DNA of 64,000 bases from JAWHTC01 sp032586155. GTDB lineage: Bacteria > Pseudomonadota > Alphaproteobacteria > Rhodobacterales > Rhodobacteraceae. Location of the stretch: NCBI RefSeq assembly GCF_032586155.1, contig NZ_JAWHTC010000007.1:76551-140550 (forward strand), given 5' to 3'. A model generated the notes under the pieces. That model was not told the origin of the DNA and ran no database searches. It saw only the letters and a program-made list of their open reading frames with translations. Both the position numbers and the translations under genes were made by a program. The stretch's first letter is position 1; each line of letters starts with the position of its first letter. This document shows, one piece after another, positions 1 to 10,300 of this stretch.

Positions 1-60
1 ACCGTCATCTGCATGACGCTGGAGGGCAAACCTGTGCGGCTGCCCAAATGGGACGGCTAA
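1..60 (+). CDS. C-terminal end of a probable hotdog-fold thioesterase (partial)
   Basis: Only the last 19 codons and a TAA stop are in the window; the start lies to the left. The tail ends in GKPVRLPKWDG. A basic Leu-Pro-x-W ending of this kind is common at the C-terminus of 4-hydroxybenzoyl-CoA thioesterase-like proteins, including those beside carnitine dehydrogenase genes. The family call is inferred from this short tail. The gene converges on the ArgE-like gene 70 bases away. Confidence 0.4.
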   Translation, partial: TVICMTLEGKPVRLPKWDG

Positions 61-130
61 ACGGCGGTTGAAGCAGTGGGCGGGCCGGACGGTTCCGGGC
101 CGCTCGCGTCGCAAACGGCGGATGACCGGC

Positions 131-1279
131 TCAGTGGCTCAGATCCTCCAGGATGCGGTCCATCATCTCGTCACAGGCCCTCAGTTGGCTCAGCGTCAGG
201 TATTCGTCCGGCTTGTGACCTTGCCCTTCCATTGAACCCGGGCCGCAGACCACGGTGGGAATGCCCAGCTCGCTGAAAAACCCAGCCTCGGTACCGAAGG
301 CCACCTTGGTGGTGTCGTTGGTCCGGGCCAGTTTCTGGGCCAGACCGATCACGCAATCGCTGTCGGGCACGTCGAGACCGGGATAGGCGTTGTACTGTTC
401 GATCTCGATCCGTGCGCCGTTCCAATCGCGGCGATAGGTTTCGCTGACGCGTTCGGCGGCGGCGTGGATGGCGCGCAGGATATCCGCGGCTGGATCAGCG
501 GCGAGATGGCGGTATTCAAAGGTGATCTCTGCCCGGTCGGGCACGATGTTGAGCGCGGTGCCACCGGTCAATAGGCCGACATGCAGGGTGGTGTAGGGCA
601 CTGAATAGGCCGGGTCGCGGTGGCCTTGTTCGGCAAAGCGCCGCTGCAGTCCGCGCAGTTCGGTCACGAAATCCGTGGCCAGGTGCAGCGCGTTGACGAA
701 ATTCGGAGCCAGCGCCGAATGGCCGCTTTGCCCGAAACAGGTGGCGCGCAGCGCGGCCTTGCCCTTGTGGCCCACTGCGACCTGCATCTCGGTCGGTTCA
801 CCCACGAAACAGGCGCGGGGCTGTCCAATCAACGGAGCGACACGATCAAGCATTTCCTGAATGCCGACACAGCCGATTTCCTCATCATAGGACAGGACCA
901 TTTTCAGCGGCTCGCGCAGGTCGGCCCGCGCCGCCCGCTCGGCTAGCGACAGTATCGAGGCGAGATAGCCTTTCATGTCGGTGGTGCCCCGGCCAAACAG
1001 CCGATCCCCCTCGCGGGTCAGGCGGAACGGATCACGGGTCCAGTCCTGTCCGTCGACCGGAACGACGTCGGTATGCGCCGACAGCATGATACCGTCGCCC
1101 GTGGGGCCGATTTCGGCGTAAAGGCCGGTTTTTCCCCCATCCGCGCTGGGAATGCGGGTCACGGCAAAGCCGTGGCGTTCAAGGATGTCAGCGGCATAAC
1201 CCGCCAGTTCGAGGTTCGAATTGCGGCTGACGGTGTCAAAGGCAATCAGCCGGTCCAGGATTTCAAGCGTTCGCGTCAT
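131..1279 (-). CDS. argE: Acetylornithine deacetylase / ArgE-DapE family M20 peptidase
   Basis: A 382-residue metallohydrolase of the size usual for ArgE, which removes the acetyl group from N-acetylornithine in arginine synthesis. Two-zinc site residues are visible: the SAHTDVVPV stretch near residue 67 (metal His and catalytic Asp), SYDEEIGC near residue 130 (catalytic Glu pair), GEPTEM, and GQGHKPDEYL near the C-terminus (metal His). No signal peptide is seen, so it is cytosolic. It starts 7 bases after the LysR stop on the same strand, so the two are probably one transcript. Some relatives act on other N-acylated amino acids, and the setting beside RidA and amine oxidases leaves room for a catabolic substrate. 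Confidence 0.8.
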   Translation of the reverse strand: MTRTLEILDRLIAFDTVSRNSNLELAGYAADILERHGFAVTRIPSADGGKTGLYAEIGPTGDGIMLSAHTDVVPVDGQDWTRDPFRLTREGDRLFGRGTTDMKGYLASILSLAERAARADLREPLKMVLSYDEEIGCVGIQEMLDRVAPLIGQPRACFVGEPTEMQVAVGHKGKAALRATCFGQSGHSALAPNFVNALHLATDFVTELRGLQRRFAEQGHRDPAYSVPYTTLHVGLLTGGTALNIVPDRAEITFEYRHLAADPAADILRAIHAAAERVSETYRRDWNGARIEIEQYNAYPGLDVPDSDCVIGLAQKLARTNDTTKVAFGTEAGFFSELGIPTVVCGPGSMEGQGHKPDEYLTLSQLRACDEMMDRILEDLSH

Positions 1280-1286
1280 CGGGCTG

Positions 1287-2228
1287 CTATCCGGTCAGGC
1301 CTGGGATTTTTTCGACCGCATCCTTGTCATGATCGATCACCTCGCGGCAATGGTCGATGAAGGCGGTCATCGTTTTCGTCGGTATCTCGTTCCTGACGCG
1401 CAGCAGGCCGATCTGCATCGGCCGGGCGGTGCCCGGCAGCGGAATGAACCTGAGCACCTTGCCGTCCGGGGACTGGTTGTTCAATGGCAGGATGTTCGCG
1501 ATCGAAAACCCGAACCCGTTGGCGACAAGGCTGCGCATGATCGACATGTCGCGGGTGCGTTCGGTGACGTTCGGCTTGAAGCCCGAGTCGTGGAAAAAGG
1601 ACAGGAAATACTCGCTGCTGTGGGGCAGATCGAGCAGCACCATCGGTTCACCGCGCAGGGCATCGACCGTGATTTCCTCGAACTTGGCCAGTGGGTGGTC
1701 TTCGCTGACCACGACGTAGGGTGGCAGGCTCACCAGCGGGCTGAATTCCAGCTCGGGTGGGATATCGAGGTCATAGGTCAGGGCGATGTCCAGCTCTCCC
1801 CTTCGCAGTTGGCTGAAGATCTCGGCCTGGTTCAGCTCGTGTTGTTCGATGCGCGCGTTGGGCTGGGCATCTTCGAACTTGCGGCGCAGAGAAGGCAGTA
1901 CAATCTGCGCGAAGGTAACGAGACAGCCTACCGACAGGGTGCCCTGAATGTTGCCGGTGATCTCGCCCGCCAGGTCCGAGAGGTTCTCGGCGTCCTTCAG
2001 GATCACTTCGGTGCGTTGCAGGAACCGCTCGCCCCCCTTGGTCAGGGTCAGACCCTTGGCATGTTCGCGGATGAATAGCGTCAGCCCGAACTCGGTTTCG
2101 AGCTGCGCAATCGACGCCGAAATTGTCGGCGACGAGACGTTCAGCCGTTCACTGGCCGCGGCGATGCTGCCGGTTTTGCCAACCGCGACGAAGTATTCAA
2201 GTTGGCGAAGGGTGAATCTGAACGGCAA
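1287..2228 (-). CDS. LysR-family transcriptional regulator
   Basis: 313 residues, the usual LysR length. The N-terminus (about 5-65) carries the winged helix-turn-helix, with LRQLEYFVAVGKTGSIAAAS and SSPTISASIAQLE typical of the family. The rest is a periplasmic-binding-protein-like effector domain. It lies directly upstream of and co-directional with the ArgE-like gene, so that gene is the likeliest target. LysR genes more often sit divergent from their target; here 141 bases to the RidA gene on the upstream side could hold the promoter. The effector is not evident. Confidence 0.85.
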   Translation of the reverse strand: MPFRFTLRQLEYFVAVGKTGSIAAASERLNVSSPTISASIAQLETEFGLTLFIREHAKGLTLTKGGERFLQRTEVILKDAENLSDLAGEITGNIQGTLSVGCLVTFAQIVLPSLRRKFEDAQPNARIEQHELNQAEIFSQLRRGELDIALTYDLDIPPELEFSPLVSLPPYVVVSEDHPLAKFEEITVDALRGEPMVLLDLPHSSEYFLSFFHDSGFKPNVTERTRDMSIMRSLVANGFGFSIANILPLNNQSPDGKVLRFIPLPGTARPMQIGLLRVRNEIPTKTMTAFIDHCREVIDHDKDAVEKIPGLTG

Positions 2229-2369
2229 GGTGCCTTCCCCCGTGGGTTTGTCCGCTTATGGCTTGCACATTATCCAAGTTGTCGTGTGCGCGGTATGTTT
2301 TTCGGGCAATGGTCGCGACACGCCGAAGCGAGCGCCCGACGCACCGGTGTCAGGCAGCCAACGCCAAGG

Positions 2370-2786
2370 TTAATCCGGGATCACCGCCGTGCCGTCGATC
2401 TCGACCAGCCATTCCGGGCGTGCCAGCGCCTGCACCACCAGCCCGGTCGAGACCGGATGCACGCCCTTGATGTATTCGCCCATGGTCCGGTAGACCGCCT
2501 CGCGGTGGCGCACGTCGGTGATGTAGACCACCACCTTCACCAGGTGTTCCATCGAGCCGCCTGCCTCTTCGATCAGCTGGCGGATATTCTGCATCACCTT
2601 GTGGGTCTGCTCGGCCGGGTCATGGCTGTCGATATTGACCGCGTCATCCAGGTTCTGCGGACACTGGCCGCGCAGGTAGACCGTCTTGCCGCCCCGTGTC
2701 ACCACCGCCTGGCACAGATCGTTGTCGAGCGCCTGCTCTGGATAGGTGTCAGCGGTGTTGAACTTTCGTATGCGTTCATGCGCCAT
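2370..2786 (-). CDS. RidA/YjgF/UK114-family enamine/imine deaminase
   Basis: I chose the ATG at 2786 (MAHERIRKF, 138 residues) over an upstream frame extension because a GAGGAG ribosome site precedes it at the right distance. RidA proteins form trimers and hydrolyse reactive enamine or imine intermediates made by PLP enzymes and amine or flavin oxidases. The C-terminal LARPEWLVEIDGTAVIP block matches the family. Lying between a flavin monooxygenase and a deacetylase and near a TMADH-like flavoprotein, it may clear imines released during amine oxidation (inference from context). Confidence 0.85.
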   Translation of the reverse strand: MAHERIRKFNTADTYPEQALDNDLCQAVVTRGGKTVYLRGQCPQNLDDAVNIDSHDPAEQTHKVMQNIRQLIEEAGGSMEHLVKVVVYITDVRHREAVYRTMGEYIKGVHPVSTGLVVQALARPEWLVEIDGTAVIPD

Positions 2787-2880
2787 GGCATGTCTCCTCG
2801 TAGAGTGGGGTTTTGCCCCACCACTCATTCATTCAATTCGAAAAAGCCAGCAAGGTCCAACTTGGCCGGGCTTTGGGGGC

Positions 2881-4140
2881 TCACCTTTCTGACGGGCCCT
2901 GATAGGTCAGATAGGCCTGTTTGATGCCGATCTGATCAGCGATGTGTTTGGCGTCGTGCCACACCCCCCAGAGGAAGGTCGAGCCGCGGCGCGACTGCCA
3001 GGGCAGGCCGAGGAAATAGATGCCCGGTTCGTTCGACACCCCGCGCTGATGCAGCGGCGCGCCTTTCTCGTCGAATGTATCGACTTCCATCCAGCTGAAA
3101 TCCTGCCGGAACCCGGTGGCCCAGATGATCGAGGTGATGCCTTCGGCGGCAAGGTCCAGCTCGCGGATTGGGTTGGTCAGGCAGTCGGGATCGGGGAAGA
3201 CGTCACGCGCGCCGGGCTCTTCGGGAAGGTCGATGCCGGTACGTTCGACATAGGCATCGGCCATATCCAGCATCTCGTTATAGTTGGCGTCGCCCTTGGC
3301 AATATTGTCCTGAAGATCGCCGCCGAACTTCAACACGCCATCTTTGAAACTGTCGGTCCGGCCGACCAGGGTGACGCCTTCTCCGGCGAGGCGGCGGAAA
3401 TCCATGGTTTGACCGCCATAGGCGCCGCTGACAGAGATTGTCACGTGTTCCGTGCCCGGTTTCTGGGCCGCCATGTCCCACAGGCCCAGCACCCCCAGCC
3501 ACCAGACGAAATCACGCTCGCGATAGGCGCGCGGCGGGCGGTCATGCGGGCCAACCGACAAGAAGACCTTGCGGCCCGCGCGGTTGAGCTCGTCTGCGAT
3601 TTGCGCCCCGGATGAGCCGCCACCGACCACCATCACCGCCCCGTCAGGAAGCTGCTCAGGGTTGCGGTAGTGGAAGGAATGCACCTGCTCGAGGTCTGCC
3701 GCTTGCGGCACGATCGGAGGGATGACCGGGCATTGGAAAGCGCCGGTGGCGGCAACGATGTTGCGGGCCTTGATCTGACCGGCGCTGGTGTCGACCAGAA
3801 AGGCGCTGCCATCTTCGGTACGGCGCGCCGTGGTCACTTCGACCCCGGTGCGGATCGGGGCGTCGACCTGTTTTGCATAGTCGACCAGGTAGTCGGCGAT
3901 CCGTTCCTTGCCTGGGAATTCGTCCGGGTCACAATCCTCGAATTTCAGGTTCGGAAAGCGGTCATGCCAGGCCGGACCGTTGGCGACAAGCGAATCCCAC
4001 CGCCCCGAGCGCCAGGCCTCGGCGATCCGGTTTTTTTCCAGCACGAGATGCTCGACCCCGTTATTGCCCAGATGCTCGCTCATGGCGATGCCTGCCTGTC
4101 CGCCGCCCACTATCAAAGTGTCAATTTTCTCGATCGTCAT
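2881..4140 (-). CDS. Flavin-containing monooxygenase, NAD(P)/FAD type (CzcO-like)
   Basis: The ATG at 4140 (MTIEKID, 419 residues) is preferred over a TTG 60 bases upstream, because an AAAGGA site lies about 10 bases before it and the next residues open the FAD fold. The FAD dinucleotide motif GGGQAG is at about 12-17, a second GGGSSG Rossmann motif for NAD(P) near residue 167, and the family ATGFRQDFSW block in the C-terminal third. Such enzymes oxygenate soft nucleophiles (N or S) or ketones. The substrate is unknown. It is followed by RidA, preceded by a LuxR gene, and probably shares their transcript. Confidence 0.8.
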   Translation of the reverse strand: MTIEKIDTLIVGGGQAGIAMSEHLGNNGVEHLVLEKNRIAEAWRSGRWDSLVANGPAWHDRFPNLKFEDCDPDEFPGKERIADYLVDYAKQVDAPIRTGVEVTTARRTEDGSAFLVDTSAGQIKARNIVAATGAFQCPVIPPIVPQAADLEQVHSFHYRNPEQLPDGAVMVVGGGSSGAQIADELNRAGRKVFLSVGPHDRPPRAYRERDFVWWLGVLGLWDMAAQKPGTEHVTISVSGAYGGQTMDFRRLAGEGVTLVGRTDSFKDGVLKFGGDLQDNIAKGDANYNEMLDMADAYVERTGIDLPEEPGARDVFPDPDCLTNPIRELDLAAEGITSIIWATGFRQDFSWMEVDTFDEKGAPLHQRGVSNEPGIYFLGLPWQSRRGSTFLWGVWHDAKHIADQIGIKQAYLTYQGPSER

Positions 4141-4350
4141 CCGTTCTGCGTCCTTTCCCGGATCGGGGCCTGCCCCGGCGTTTGTCATTACGGTTGTCAA
4201 AGTCGGTCAGGTGCCGAGTGGCACCGTGGTCACGTCTTCCGGCGACGTTTTCACAAAACCTTCACAGGTTAAATTACCGTCTTTCTCATCCTTGCTTTGG
4301 CTTTCCCAAAGCATAGGGGTTCGGGCCGCTCGAATGCGTGGCCGGCACGC

Positions 4351-5136
4351 TCAAAGCCCCAGCAGGTAGGGCGTGAGCAACGAAAACAGCTCGGCCTGCG
4401 AGGTGATGGCGCATTTGCGGTAAAGCTGTTTGCGGATCACCTTGACGGTCTGTGGGCTGATCCCGAGCAGCAACCCGATGGACGCCGAGGAATGACCGCG
4501 CAGGATCAGAAAGGCGATTTCCCCCTGACGCGGGCTGAGAGGGATGCCGCGTTCCTCCTTGAGCCGGTCGCGCAGCGCCTGGACGATGGCGCGATCATCC
4601 TGCCCGGCCTCGGAGCGCAACCGAGACCAATGCCGGCTGGCCAGGGGAATGACAATGGGTGACACCTCGCGCAGTCGGGACAGGTCGCGGGCTGAGAATT
4701 GACGTGCAGATGAAGCATCGCGCCCGACGCAGATGGTGACAGACACGCCCGGGGCCGGATGGGCGAGGAAGTCGACCTCGTCCGTCAGCGTCGTGCGGCG
4801 ATAGTAGGTGGCAAAGTATTCGTTGCGCCGGAACTGGTCCGGAGCGACGTCTCGCAGCCTATAGAACCCTTCCTCAGCCCGCTTCGTGTGCAGCGCATAA
4901 ATCGGGTCGAGCAGGTAGATGCCGCGCACATAGTCGCTGTTCAACCGTTCGAAGACACGCGGCTCGTTGGCATGAGAAAAAAACACCTTTGGGCCGCGAT
5001 CCTCGAAATAAGCCAGCATGGTGACGTTGTCGATGTCACAGACTTGACCCAGCCAGGCGTAGAGTGCCGGTTCGAACTCTGTTGTGCCAAGCGCGGCGAT
5101 GGCCTCGCCCAGCCATTGGTTGGTGGTTTTCGTCAT
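4351..5136 (-). CDS. LuxR-family transcriptional regulator
   Basis: The start at 5136 (MTKTTNQWLG) gives 261 residues. The C-terminal 65 residues are a LuxR helix-turn-helix: LSPRQGEIAFLILRG, then SIGLLLGISPQTVKVIRKQLYRK. The N-terminal about 190 residues have no acyl-homoserine-lactone signature I can recognise, so quorum sensing should not be assumed. It is divergent from the TMADH-like flavoprotein at 5277, with a 140-base shared regulatory region holding a perfect palindrome. Control of the flavoprotein is therefore likely. Confidence 0.85.
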   Translation of the reverse strand: MTKTTNQWLGEAIAALGTTEFEPALYAWLGQVCDIDNVTMLAYFEDRGPKVFFSHANEPRVFERLNSDYVRGIYLLDPIYALHTKRAEEGFYRLRDVAPDQFRRNEYFATYYRRTTLTDEVDFLAHPAPGVSVTICVGRDASSARQFSARDLSRLREVSPIVIPLASRHWSRLRSEAGQDDRAIVQALRDRLKEERGIPLSPRQGEIAFLILRGHSSASIGLLLGISPQTVKVIRKQLYRKCAITSQAELFSLLTPYLLGL

Positions 5137-5156
5137 CGCGACGCCATACCTCCTCG

Positions 5157-5170
5157 GGGGTATATACCCC
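5157..5170. promoter_or_regulatory. Perfect 14-bp palindrome GGGGTATATACCCC in a divergent promoter region
   Basis: It lies between the divergent LuxR gene (start 5136) and the flavoprotein gene (start 5277), about 20 bases upstream of the LuxR start codon. It is exactly self-complementary, as expected for a dimeric regulator's operator. Binding by the neighbouring LuxR protein is inferred. Confidence 0.45.
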
Positions 5171-5276
5171 TTGATTGGGCACCTATAGCATTTAGGGCTG
5201 AAACCAGTGGTATGCAGTGGGGCGGGACTTTGCAAGTCGCGGGTCTGTTGCCCGCCCGATCCGGAAAGGTATTTTC

Positions 5277-7346
5277 ATGCGCGATCCCCGTTACGACATC
5301 CTGTTCGAACCGATGAAAATCGGCCCGCACACCGCCAAGAACCGGTTCTACCAGGTGCCGCATTGCAATGGTGGCGGCTATCGCGACCCGTCGGCCGCGG
5401 CGGCGATGCGCGGGATCAAGTCCGAAGGCGGCTGGGGCGTGATCTTTACCGAGCAATGCGAGATGCATCACACGTCGGAAATCACGCCATTTATCGAGTT
5501 GCGCCTGTGGGAGGACAAGGACATCCCGCAATTGCGCAAGATGTCGGAGAAGATGAAGGAACATGGCGCGCTGGCGGGGATCCAGCTTGCCTATTCCGGG
5601 ATCAACGGGCCGAACCTTTATACAAAGGAGGTGCCGCTCGCGGTCAGTGCCGCCCCGATCCGCACCTTTACCAACGATCCGCTTCAGGCGCGGGCGCTGG
5701 ACAAGTCCGACATCCGTGATCTGCGCCGCTGGTTTGTCAATGCAGCCAAACGCTCGCAAATGGCCGGGTTCGACCTGATCTGTCTTTACGGCGCCCACGG
5801 GTTCGGCATCTTTCAGCACTTCCTCAGCCGCGCCACCAATCACCGTACGGATGAGTATGGCGGCTCACTGGAAAACCGTTCGCGATTCGTCAACGAGGTG
5901 ATCGGCGATATCCGCGACGCGGTGGGCGACAGGATGGCGATTACATTGCGGGTCAGCCTGGATGAGACCATCGGCGATCTGGGATTTTCCAATGCCGAGG
6001 TGCGCGAGTTTGTCGAGATGAACAAGGACCTGCCGGATCTGTGGGACCTGGCCCAGGGCACGTGGGAGGATTGCTCGGGTCCCAGCCGCTTCAAGGAAGA
6101 GGCGGCGCAGCACGAGCTGGTCAAGGGCATTCATGAATTCACCGACAAGCCGATTGTCGGGGTGGGGCGGTTCACCTCGCCCGACGTGATGGTCAAGCAG
6201 ATCAAGTCCGGCGTGCTGGATTTCATCGGCTGCGCGCGGCCGTCGATCGCCGATCCGTTCCTGCCCAAAAAGGTTGAGGAAGGCCGGATCGAGGACATTC
6301 GCGAATGTATCGGCTGCAACATCTGCATCACCGGCGACATGACCATGTCAATCAGCCGCTGCACCCAGAACCCGACCTTCATGGAAGAATGGCGCAAGGG
6401 CTGGCATCCCGAGCGGATGAACGCCCAGGGCGTCAGTTCCAATGTGCTTGTGGTGGGGTCCGGTCCCGCTGGGTTGGAGGCGACGCGGGCGTTGTCGGAG
6501 CGTGGTTACGACGTGGCGCTGGCCGAGGCGACAACGACGCTGGGCGGACGCGTGGCGCGTGAACGGCATCTGCCGGGCCTGTCGGCCTGGGGCAGGGTGG
6601 TTGACTACCGTGAATACCAGATCGGCCAGAAACCGAATGTGGAGACCTATTTCGACAGCCCGCTGGATGCCGAAAGCATCCTGGAGTTTGGCTTCGAAAA
6701 CGTCTGTATCGCCACTGGCGCCAAGTGGCGCCGTGATGGGGTCAGCCGGCAGCATGTGGTGCCCTTTGCCAGCGACCCGTCGATGCCGATCTATACGCCC
6801 GACGATCTGATGGACGGGCAGCTCCCCGAGGGTCGTGTCGTGATCTACGACGACGATCATTATTACATGGGGGGCGTTCTTGCCGAGCTGCTGGCGAAAC
6901 AGGGCTGCGAGGTCACGATCATCACGCCGTCGGCCTACCTGTCGGACTGGACGGTCAACACGCTGGAACAGCATGAAATTCACCGCAAGCTGGCCGAGAT
7001 GGGCGTGAACATCGTGCTCAATCGCGGGGTCGAGGAGATTGCCAAAGGTCACGTGGTGTCCAACTGTACCTATACCGGGCAGACCATGGAATTTGGCTGT
7101 GATGCGGTGGTGATGGTGTCGTCGAAGCTGGAAAACAATGCGATCTATCTGGATCTGAAAGCGCGCGAGGCAGAGTGGGCCGATGCCGGGATCAAGTCGG
7201 TCAGGATCATTGGCGACGCCAATGCGCCGGGTCCGATTGCCTGGGCCACCTATGCCGGACATCGCTATGCCCGGGAACTGGACGGGGAAGACATTGGTGA
7301 TGCGCTGCCGTTCCGGCGCGAGATCACCGAGCTGGCGGTGGATTGA
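5277..7346 (+). CDS. TMADH-like NADH:flavin oxidoreductase (old yellow enzyme barrel, 4Fe-4S, FAD domain)
   Basis: The ATG at 5277 follows a GGAAAG site and gives 689 residues. Residues 1 to about 350 form the FMN TIM barrel (RFYQVPHCNGGG; RATNHRTDEYGGSLENRSRF). The cluster ligands CIGCNIC plus a fourth Cys before TQNPTF are near 340-365. From about 385 a pyridine-nucleotide-disulfide oxidoreductase-like half begins (VVGSGPAGLEATRAL). This is the layout of trimethylamine dehydrogenase and of bacterial demethylases for dimethylglycine or N-methylproline, which oxidise N-methyl groups to formaldehyde. The exact substrate cannot be read from sequence. A clear paralogue lies at 54184-56250. Likely regulated by the divergent LuxR protein. 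Confidence 0.8.
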   Translation: MRDPRYDILFEPMKIGPHTAKNRFYQVPHCNGGGYRDPSAAAAMRGIKSEGGWGVIFTEQCEMHHTSEITPFIELRLWEDKDIPQLRKMSEKMKEHGALAGIQLAYSGINGPNLYTKEVPLAVSAAPIRTFTNDPLQARALDKSDIRDLRRWFVNAAKRSQMAGFDLICLYGAHGFGIFQHFLSRATNHRTDEYGGSLENRSRFVNEVIGDIRDAVGDRMAITLRVSLDETIGDLGFSNAEVREFVEMNKDLPDLWDLAQGTWEDCSGPSRFKEEAAQHELVKGIHEFTDKPIVGVGRFTSPDVMVKQIKSGVLDFIGCARPSIADPFLPKKVEEGRIEDIRECIGCNICITGDMTMSISRCTQNPTFMEEWRKGWHPERMNAQGVSSNVLVVGSGPAGLEATRALSERGYDVALAEATTTLGGRVARERHLPGLSAWGRVVDYREYQIGQKPNVETYFDSPLDAESILEFGFENVCIATGAKWRRDGVSRQHVVPFASDPSMPIYTPDDLMDGQLPEGRVVIYDDDHYYMGGVLAELLAKQGCEVTIITPSAYLSDWTVNTLEQHEIHRKLAEMGVNIVLNRGVEEIAKGHVVSNCTYTGQTMEFGCDAVVMVSSKLENNAIYLDLKAREAEWADAGIKSVRIIGDANAPGPIAWATYAGHRYARELDGEDIGDALPFRREITELAVD

Positions 7347-7395
7347 GCGAAGGCACCGGACGGCGACCGGCCCGGCGCAACCGCATCGCGAGGGT

Positions 7396-10300
7396 TTATG
7401 GGCACGCGGTCAATGTGGCGGCCGCCCAAAGGTTGGAACGATGCGCTTCGGGACGCGCTGTCATTGTGACGCATGCGCCTTGGGGGATAACGGTCAATGC
7501 CGGGTTGTTTCCGGAGTCGGTGTGTTGGGTATTCGTGCGCAGGTTGACGTCTGTGCGGGCCTTGAGAAGCGCGCCCACCGGCAGCGATTCACTGATGTAG
7601 TCTTCATCCTTTGGATTGAGAACATCGAAGGTCCTTTTCGAGACTTGGTTCAGGTCGTTGGGGCCGAGCATGACGAAGCCCGACAGCGGTTTTTCGGCAA
7701 ACACCTGGAAAGACAACGCGCCGCCGATGCGTTGGTATTTCTCGGGCCGCACGAGCCCGTCCGCGTTCGGAGTGAGTGCGCTGGGATCATCGACCTGGAT
7801 GATGTCAAACACGGTGCGATAGGAGCCAGGCTTTAGCTCGTCTTTCGTGGGTTTGAAGTCCAGTTCCAAACCCTTGTCAGTGGTGCGCGCGTAGACGATC
7901 TCGACGGTTTTGCAGGTGTTGAGACTGACTTGTTCGCACAGGTGAATTGACAGGCAAGAGTGGTGTGCCGCCGAATACCCGGCGCGTGGTTCAAAGAAAA
8001 TCCGCAGCGGATCGCCCTGTTCGATCACGTCCTTCCTGAACGACAGAAGGCCAATGGAGCTGAGTGGTTTTTCGGAGCCGGGCATCCTGAAGACTGTAGC
8101 GTCACATCGGGTCGGACGGGCGATCGAACGGTCGGGTTTGGTGGCGGAGGTCGCGTATTTCTCGTACCAGCTGGCAATTTCGCGGCCGGTAACCAGTTTT
8201 CCCGGTCCCGACTTGTTGCCGTGGGAGCGGGGGAACCCTTTCTCGAGAAAAACGTCGCGCTTGATATCGACGTCATGGTGGTTTTGAAACACCTCCAGAA
8301 CGGCGATCAGGGCCTTTTGCTGTTTGCTGTTCGGTTTCTCCTTATCGCCGTTGAGAAGAAGCTGGATCGCCACCGGGCCGCTTTTGGCATCGCCCTGCGC
8401 GCCGCGCAGGACGGTTGGTCTCTGGTCCAGTGACCGGCCGGGGATGATGTGGCCGCTGGGCGAGACAAAGAAATGCGTGCCCACGTCGGACCAACCGTTC
8501 CGGTCCACCTGGAAACGGCGAATGCCCTCGACGGTTTTTTCGTCGCCTGCATTGAGTGTTTGCTCTGCGTTCGGGGCGAAAGTGTGATCCAGAATGATGC
8601 TGTTCAGGTCGCGCTTGGTTTTGATGCCTGAGTAAATCGCGTCGAATTTCGCTGGCTCCAGAGGTGTCAGGTAATAGGCCTTGTAGGCTTCGCTGGCGGA
8701 GGTGGGGGTCGTGACCCGGGTCGTATCGGTTTTGGTACCCATGAGGCGCAGTACGCTATTAGCGGTTCTTGCCATTGTCCGGTCCGAGTGTTTGGTGAGT
8801 TTCGACACCTTGGCCACGTCGGTTCTGTCGAGGTCCAGCGTTCCCAATTGATCGCGATGCCTGGTGAGAATGGTCTGCATCGCGATCAGGATTCCAAGGT
8901 CGATGCGATAATCGTCTGTTGTCCGGTATTTGTCGCAGCCAAGCGCTTTCCCTTCGCCCAGCCGGTCGAGCAGGGCGTAGAAATGGGCGCTGTCGGCACC
9001 GAGGCGTTTGCGGATGTCGTCGCGCTTTGATCCGCGCAGGTCGCATAGTAAATTTAGAAATTCTTTCTCGGTGTATTGACCGATGTTGTTGTCTTCCGGT
9101 GTTGGCTTGTCTGGCTTCTTCGTGTGTGTCGGGTGCAGATCGCGGAACAGCATCGCGTCAAGCGCGGCGAAGGCGCCCCATTCGATCTGGCCCTTTTGGT
9201 TCTGGTCGCTCACGAAAAACGCTACGCTGATCGCATAAAGCACCAGCGGGGGCGCAAGAAGAAAAACACGGTTCCGTTTGATCAACTGCCATATCTTGAG
9301 AAGAATGCTGTCACGCGGTTCGTCCGTTTCCTCGTTCTCTTTGTCACCATCTTTTTTTATTTGACCATCCGGTTGTGGCGGTGTGCGCGCTGGGCCGGGA
9401 TCGGGGGAGTCGCCGCTTCCACTTGGCGGCTTTTCCGGTTTCTGGGCCCGATCAAATCGCTTCAAAATCGCTTTGATCTTGTTAATCAGGTCGAGATGGC
9501 GCTCGTGATCGGAGGTGTCCCCCAGCCGGTCCCGCAAGAGCTGGGCCAGGCGGTTCGATTGGGGCGATGTCAGGTCCCGGTCCATCTTCTGGGCAATAAG
9601 GTCAATCGCTCCGCGGCGGATGATGTCGTTTCGATCGTGAAGATCGGCAACGATCTGTGCGTCGACCGGCGGCACCGGGTTGAGGCAGATTTCCAGCGAC
9701 CGCCCCTTGCCGAAACTGCTGTAAACCGGTTCGCTGTCGACGCCTTCGGCCTTGACCTTGTGGTAGACATAGCTGTGAAGCTGATCGGTGGTGATGGTTT
9801 CGCTGTCGGGGGCGGCCTCTCCGGTGACGATCCCGTTGATCAGGTGATGGGTGTAGATCGAATGGCTTTCGCCGGTTTCCGGGTCCTTACGTTCAAAGGC
9901 GCTTTGATCGGCCAGCGACGCGGCCATGACGTAGGTGCCTTGTCCCTGGGGCTGAAACCGGCCTTCTACCAGCTCTTTGTTGGCGTTGTATTCAACCGCT
10001 CGGCCAATCAGGTTTTCGGTCAACCCACCGGCATGGCAGCAGTCGAGAATGATGATCTTGCGTTTGGAAGCCGAGTCCGAAATCATGTCCCGAACCAATT
10101 CACCCCTGACCGAAGTGGCGCTCAGCCGTGCGGGATCTGTCGAACGTACCGAAAGATACAGCTCCTTGTCTTCGCGCATGCCGTGTCCGGCATAGTAGAA
10201 GATCAGCGAATCCCCTTCTGCGGCATTGTCATAAAGATCATGGATTCTGACCTGCGCCTCCTGCAGCCCCGGGTCCATGCATACTTCCACCTCATAGCCG

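Noticed and set aside
4351..5136. Quorum-sensing LuxR
   Set aside because: The N-terminal domain lacks a recognisable acyl-homoserine-lactone pocket and there is no LuxI-type gene in the window.
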